From: Polycyclovorans sp002706265
GTDB lineage: Bacteria; Pseudomonadota; Gammaproteobacteria; Nevskiales; Nevskiaceae
NCBI GenBank assembly: GCA_963973915.1
Contig: CAXBBM010000002.1
Location: forward strand, 186,001 to 250,000
Direction: 5' to 3'
Length of the DNA: 64,000 bases
Positions 61,903 to 64,000 of the stretch are shown one piece after another. The notes under the pieces were generated by a model that worked only from the letters and a program-made list of their open reading frames with translations, had not been told where the DNA came from and searched no databases. Numbering within the stretch: the first letter of the stretch is position 1; each line of letters starts with the position of its first letter. The translations under genes were made by a program, and so were the position numbers.

Positions 61903-62934
61903 TCAGCGGCGGTCGTCGACCGCGTAGGCAATCACGTGGTCCATCGCCAGGCGGATGCCGATGTCGCAACCGATGGGGTGATCGTGATGGCTGGGCACCA
62001 GCGCCTGCAGTTCTTCGCCGCCGGCCAGCCGCAGGCGGTAAAGGAACACCGCGCCCCTGAAATAGCGCGCCTCGACCCGCGCCTTGAGCGGGCTGTCGTC
62101 GTCGTGAAGGATGTCATCGGGGCGTAACAGGACTTCGACCGGCCCGTCGGGTCCTGCGCTGGCCAACTCGCCCAGCGGCAACGTGATGCGCCCCTCGCGG
62201 CGCTGCGCGCGCAGCAGCAGGCCCTCGCCGATGAAGTCCGCGACGTGCCGGTTGGCCGGCCGGTGATACAGCGCGTAGCCGCGATCCCATTGCAGCAGCG
62301 CGCCGTCGTGCATCACGCCGATGCGGTCGGCAAAGGCGAAGGCCTCCTGCTGTGCGTGGGTGACCATCAACGCGGTGGTGCCCAGGCCCTTGAGCAGCGT
62401 GCGGACCTCCAGGGCCAGCGATTCCCGCAGGGCGGTGTCGAGCGCCGAAAACGGCTCGTCGAGCAGTAGCAATCGGGGCTGCGCGGCCAGCGCGCGGGCC
62501 AGCGCCACGCGTTGCTGCTGGCCGCCGCTGAGCTGGTGTGGGTAGGCGCGCGCTCGGTCACCCAGACCGACGCGCTCCAGCCACTGGCTGGCCTGTTGGC
62601 GGCGCTGCCCTCGGGGCAGGCGGTGCAGCCCCAGCGCGACGTTGTCGAGGCTGTTCAGGTGGCCGAGCAGCGCCAGATCCTGAAACACCATGCCAATGCC
62701 GCGCCGCTCGGGGGCGACGCGATGCCCGGCCGACGACAGGGTAGATCCGGCAACGACGATCTGCCCGTCGGTGATCGGCTCCAGACCGGCAATGGCCCTG
62801 AGCAGGCTGGTCTTGCCGCAGCCGGACGGCCCCAGCAGACAGCCAATGTCGCCGGCGGCCAAGGTCAACGAAACGCCGCGCAGAATCGGCGTGCGGTCAT
62901 AGCGCAGGCCCACGGCTTGCACCTCAAGAGACAT
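61903..62934 (-). CDS. Fe(III)-type ABC transporter ATP-binding protein
   Basis: 343 aa from ATG at 62934. Walker A GPSGCGKTS, Q-loop MVFQDLALLGHLN, signature LSGGQQQRVALARA, Walker B LLLLDEPFSALD, switch His in MVTHAQQEA, and a C-terminal TOBE-like regulatory domain (VEVLLRPDDI; VEARYFRGAVFLYRL). This is the FbpC/AfuC layout of ferric iron (or thiamine/spermidine) importers. The start overlaps the permease gene by 11 nt. Confidence 0.9.
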   Translation of the reverse strand: MSLEVQAVGLRYDRTPILRGVSLTLAAGDIGCLLGPSGCGKTSLLRAIAGLEPITDGQIVVAGSTLSSAGHRVAPERRGIGMVFQDLALLGHLNSLDNVALGLHRLPRGQRRQQASQWLERVGLGDRARAYPHQLSGGQQQRVALARALAAQPRLLLLDEPFSALDTALRESLALEVRTLLKGLGTTALMVTHAQQEAFAFADRIGVMHDGALLQWDRGYALYHRPANRHVADFIGEGLLLRAQRREGRITLPLGELASAGPDGPVEVLLRPDDILHDDDSPLKARVEARYFRGAVFLYRLRLAGGEELQALVPSHHDHPIGCDIGIRLAMDHVIAYAVDDRR

Positions 62935-64000
62935 GGTCGGCCTTTGGGTTGAACACGCGGGTGAGCAGCAGCACCGGCAGCAGGCCGGCGGCGACAATGG
63001 CCAGCGACGGCGCCCCGGCATCGGCCCACTGGCCTTCACGGGTGAACTCGAAGACCCGCACCGCCAGGGTGTCCCAGCCGAAGGGACGCATCATCAGGGT
63101 GATCGGCATTTCCTTCATGACATCGACAAATACCAGCAGCGCGGCGGTGAGCATCGCCATGTTCAGCGGCGGCAGATACACCCGCTGCAGCCGCGCCAGC
63201 CGGCCGACGCCCAGCAGGCGCGCGGCGTCGTCCACCGACGGCGACAGGCGCATCAACTGGGTGTGCAGCGGCGTGTGCGCCACGGCCATGAAACGCACCG
63301 CATAGGCCAGCAGCAACAGACTGACCCCGCCGTGCACCATCCACGCCAGATCGAACTGTTGATTGAGCCACTGGATACCGCCGGCGTAAGGCACGAACAG
63401 TCCCAGCGCCAGCAGCGGGCCGGGCAGGGCGTAGCCCAGGGTCGCCACGGTTTGCAGGGTGGCGAGGCGTCGGCCGGGCGTGGTGCGTGCGACCAGGGCC
63501 AGCAGCACGGCGGCCGTGACCGTCAGGCCTGCCGCCATGGCCGCCAGCGCCAGCGAGCGGCCGGCCAGCGGCAGCAGTTGCGAGATCGGCGCCGCCGCCG
63601 ACAGCGCCCAGTGACCGAGTTGCAGCACCGGCAGAGCGAAGCCCAGCAGCAGCACGCCGCCGCACAAGCCGCTCGCCGCCCAGCGCCAGCGGCCCAGAGA
63701 CAGCGGCGCCTGCGCGCCTTGCGCACTGACGAAGCGGGCGCTGCGGCGGCTGAGGCGCTCGGCCATCACCAGCAGCGCCACCACCACCAGCATCACCAGC
63801 GCCAGTTGCAGCGCCACGTCAATCGAGAACAGCGCGAACCAGGCGCGGTAGATCGCCGTGGTGAACGTGGTCACGCCAAAGGCGCTGACGGTGCCAAAGT
63901 CGGCAAGCGTCTCCATCAGCGCCAGCAGCGCGCCACCCAGAATCCATGGCCGCGCCTGCGGCAGCAGCACCCGCCAGAACGCCTGCCACGGCGTAAAGCC
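62924..64000 (-). CDS. Fe(III)-type ABC transporter permease (partial at right edge)
   Basis: 358 residues visible; the 5' end lies outside the window. Two permease units are evident: the EAA-type loop of the first (GFTPWQAFWRVLLPQARPWI) at the window edge and of the second (DAARLLGVGRLARLQRVYLPPL), as in fused FbpB permeases with two sets of helices. The substrate-binding protein gene is presumably further right. An iron role rests on the overall layout; thiamine or another cation is possible given thiD/thiE nearby. Confidence 0.9.
   Translation of the reverse strand, partial: GFTPWQAFWRVLLPQARPWILGGALLALMETLADFGTVSAFGVTTFTTAIYRAWFALFSIDVALQLALVMLVVVALLVMAERLSRRSARFVSAQGAQAPLSLGRWRWAASGLCGGVLLLGFALPVLQLGHWALSAAAPISQLLPLAGRSLALAAMAAGLTVTAAVLLALVARTTPGRRLATLQTVATLGYALPGPLLALGLFVPYAGGIQWLNQQFDLAWMVHGGVSLLLLAYAVRFMAVAHTPLHTQLMRLSPSVDDAARLLGVGRLARLQRVYLPPLNMAMLTAALLVFVDVMKEMPITLMMRPFGWDTLAVRVFEFTREGQWADAGAPSLAIVAAGLLPVLLLTRVFNPKADHVS

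Overview
The window is a high-GC (roughly two-thirds G+C) bacterial chromosome segment, densely packed and with no rRNA, tRNA, insertion sequence, phage or CRISPR that I can see. Gene orders such as ftsY-ftsE-ftsX-rpoH, rsmD-coaD-fdx, thiD-thiE-hemL and coxB-coxA-ctaG-coxC-DUF2909-SURF1-ctaA-ctaB, together with a BirA-type operator before bioB, point to a gammaproteobacterium. The order cannot be fixed from sequence alone; a Nevskiales/Pseudomonas-like environmental lineage fits best.

Positions 1-14131 (minus strand) are the unusual part: an operon of a small sulfatase/alkaline-phosphatase-superfamily protein and two giant multidomain synthases. The first giant (4577-13291, 2904 aa) reads NPD-like, NPD-type enoyl reductase, KS, AT, three ACPs, KR, DH. 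The second (<1-4584) reads KS, AT, DH, Sfp-type PPTase and runs off the left edge. The functions spread over PfaA-PfaE in classical polyunsaturated fatty acid synthases are here condensed into two polypeptides, with the reductase fused to one end of the system and the ACP-activating enzyme to the other. The ACPs lie on a perfect 321-bp DNA repeat. The product is unknown, probably a secondary lipid.

Positions 14132-23834 (plus) hold ahpC-ahpF behind an OxyR-like site, a malic enzyme/phosphotransacetylase fusion, and a translationally coupled chain of three transporters (AEC, SLC13 with RCK_C domains, TauE/SafE) plus a patatin phospholipase. Positions 23835-32016 hold rimO (minus), an SDR, cysH (minus), rsmD-coaD-ferredoxin, a gamma-glutamyltransferase with an ExbB-ExbD-ExbD unit, and an HELAH metalloprotease-like protein. 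Positions 32195-38749 are a TetR-controlled tripartite RND efflux system.

Positions 38835-44238 hold ubiA, a lipoprotein hydrolase, comF and the divergent bioBFD operon under a BirA-like operator. Positions 44343-53167 are a complete aa3-type cytochrome c oxidase locus with its copper and heme A assembly factors, including a 46-aa small protein. Positions 53241-61521 form one long minus-strand chain, thiD-thiE-hemL-dedA/lssY-ftsY-ftsE-ftsX-rpoH, with many stop/start overlaps. An A+T-richer 381-bp gap separates it from an Fe(III)-type ABC transporter (ATPase plus partial permease) at the right edge.
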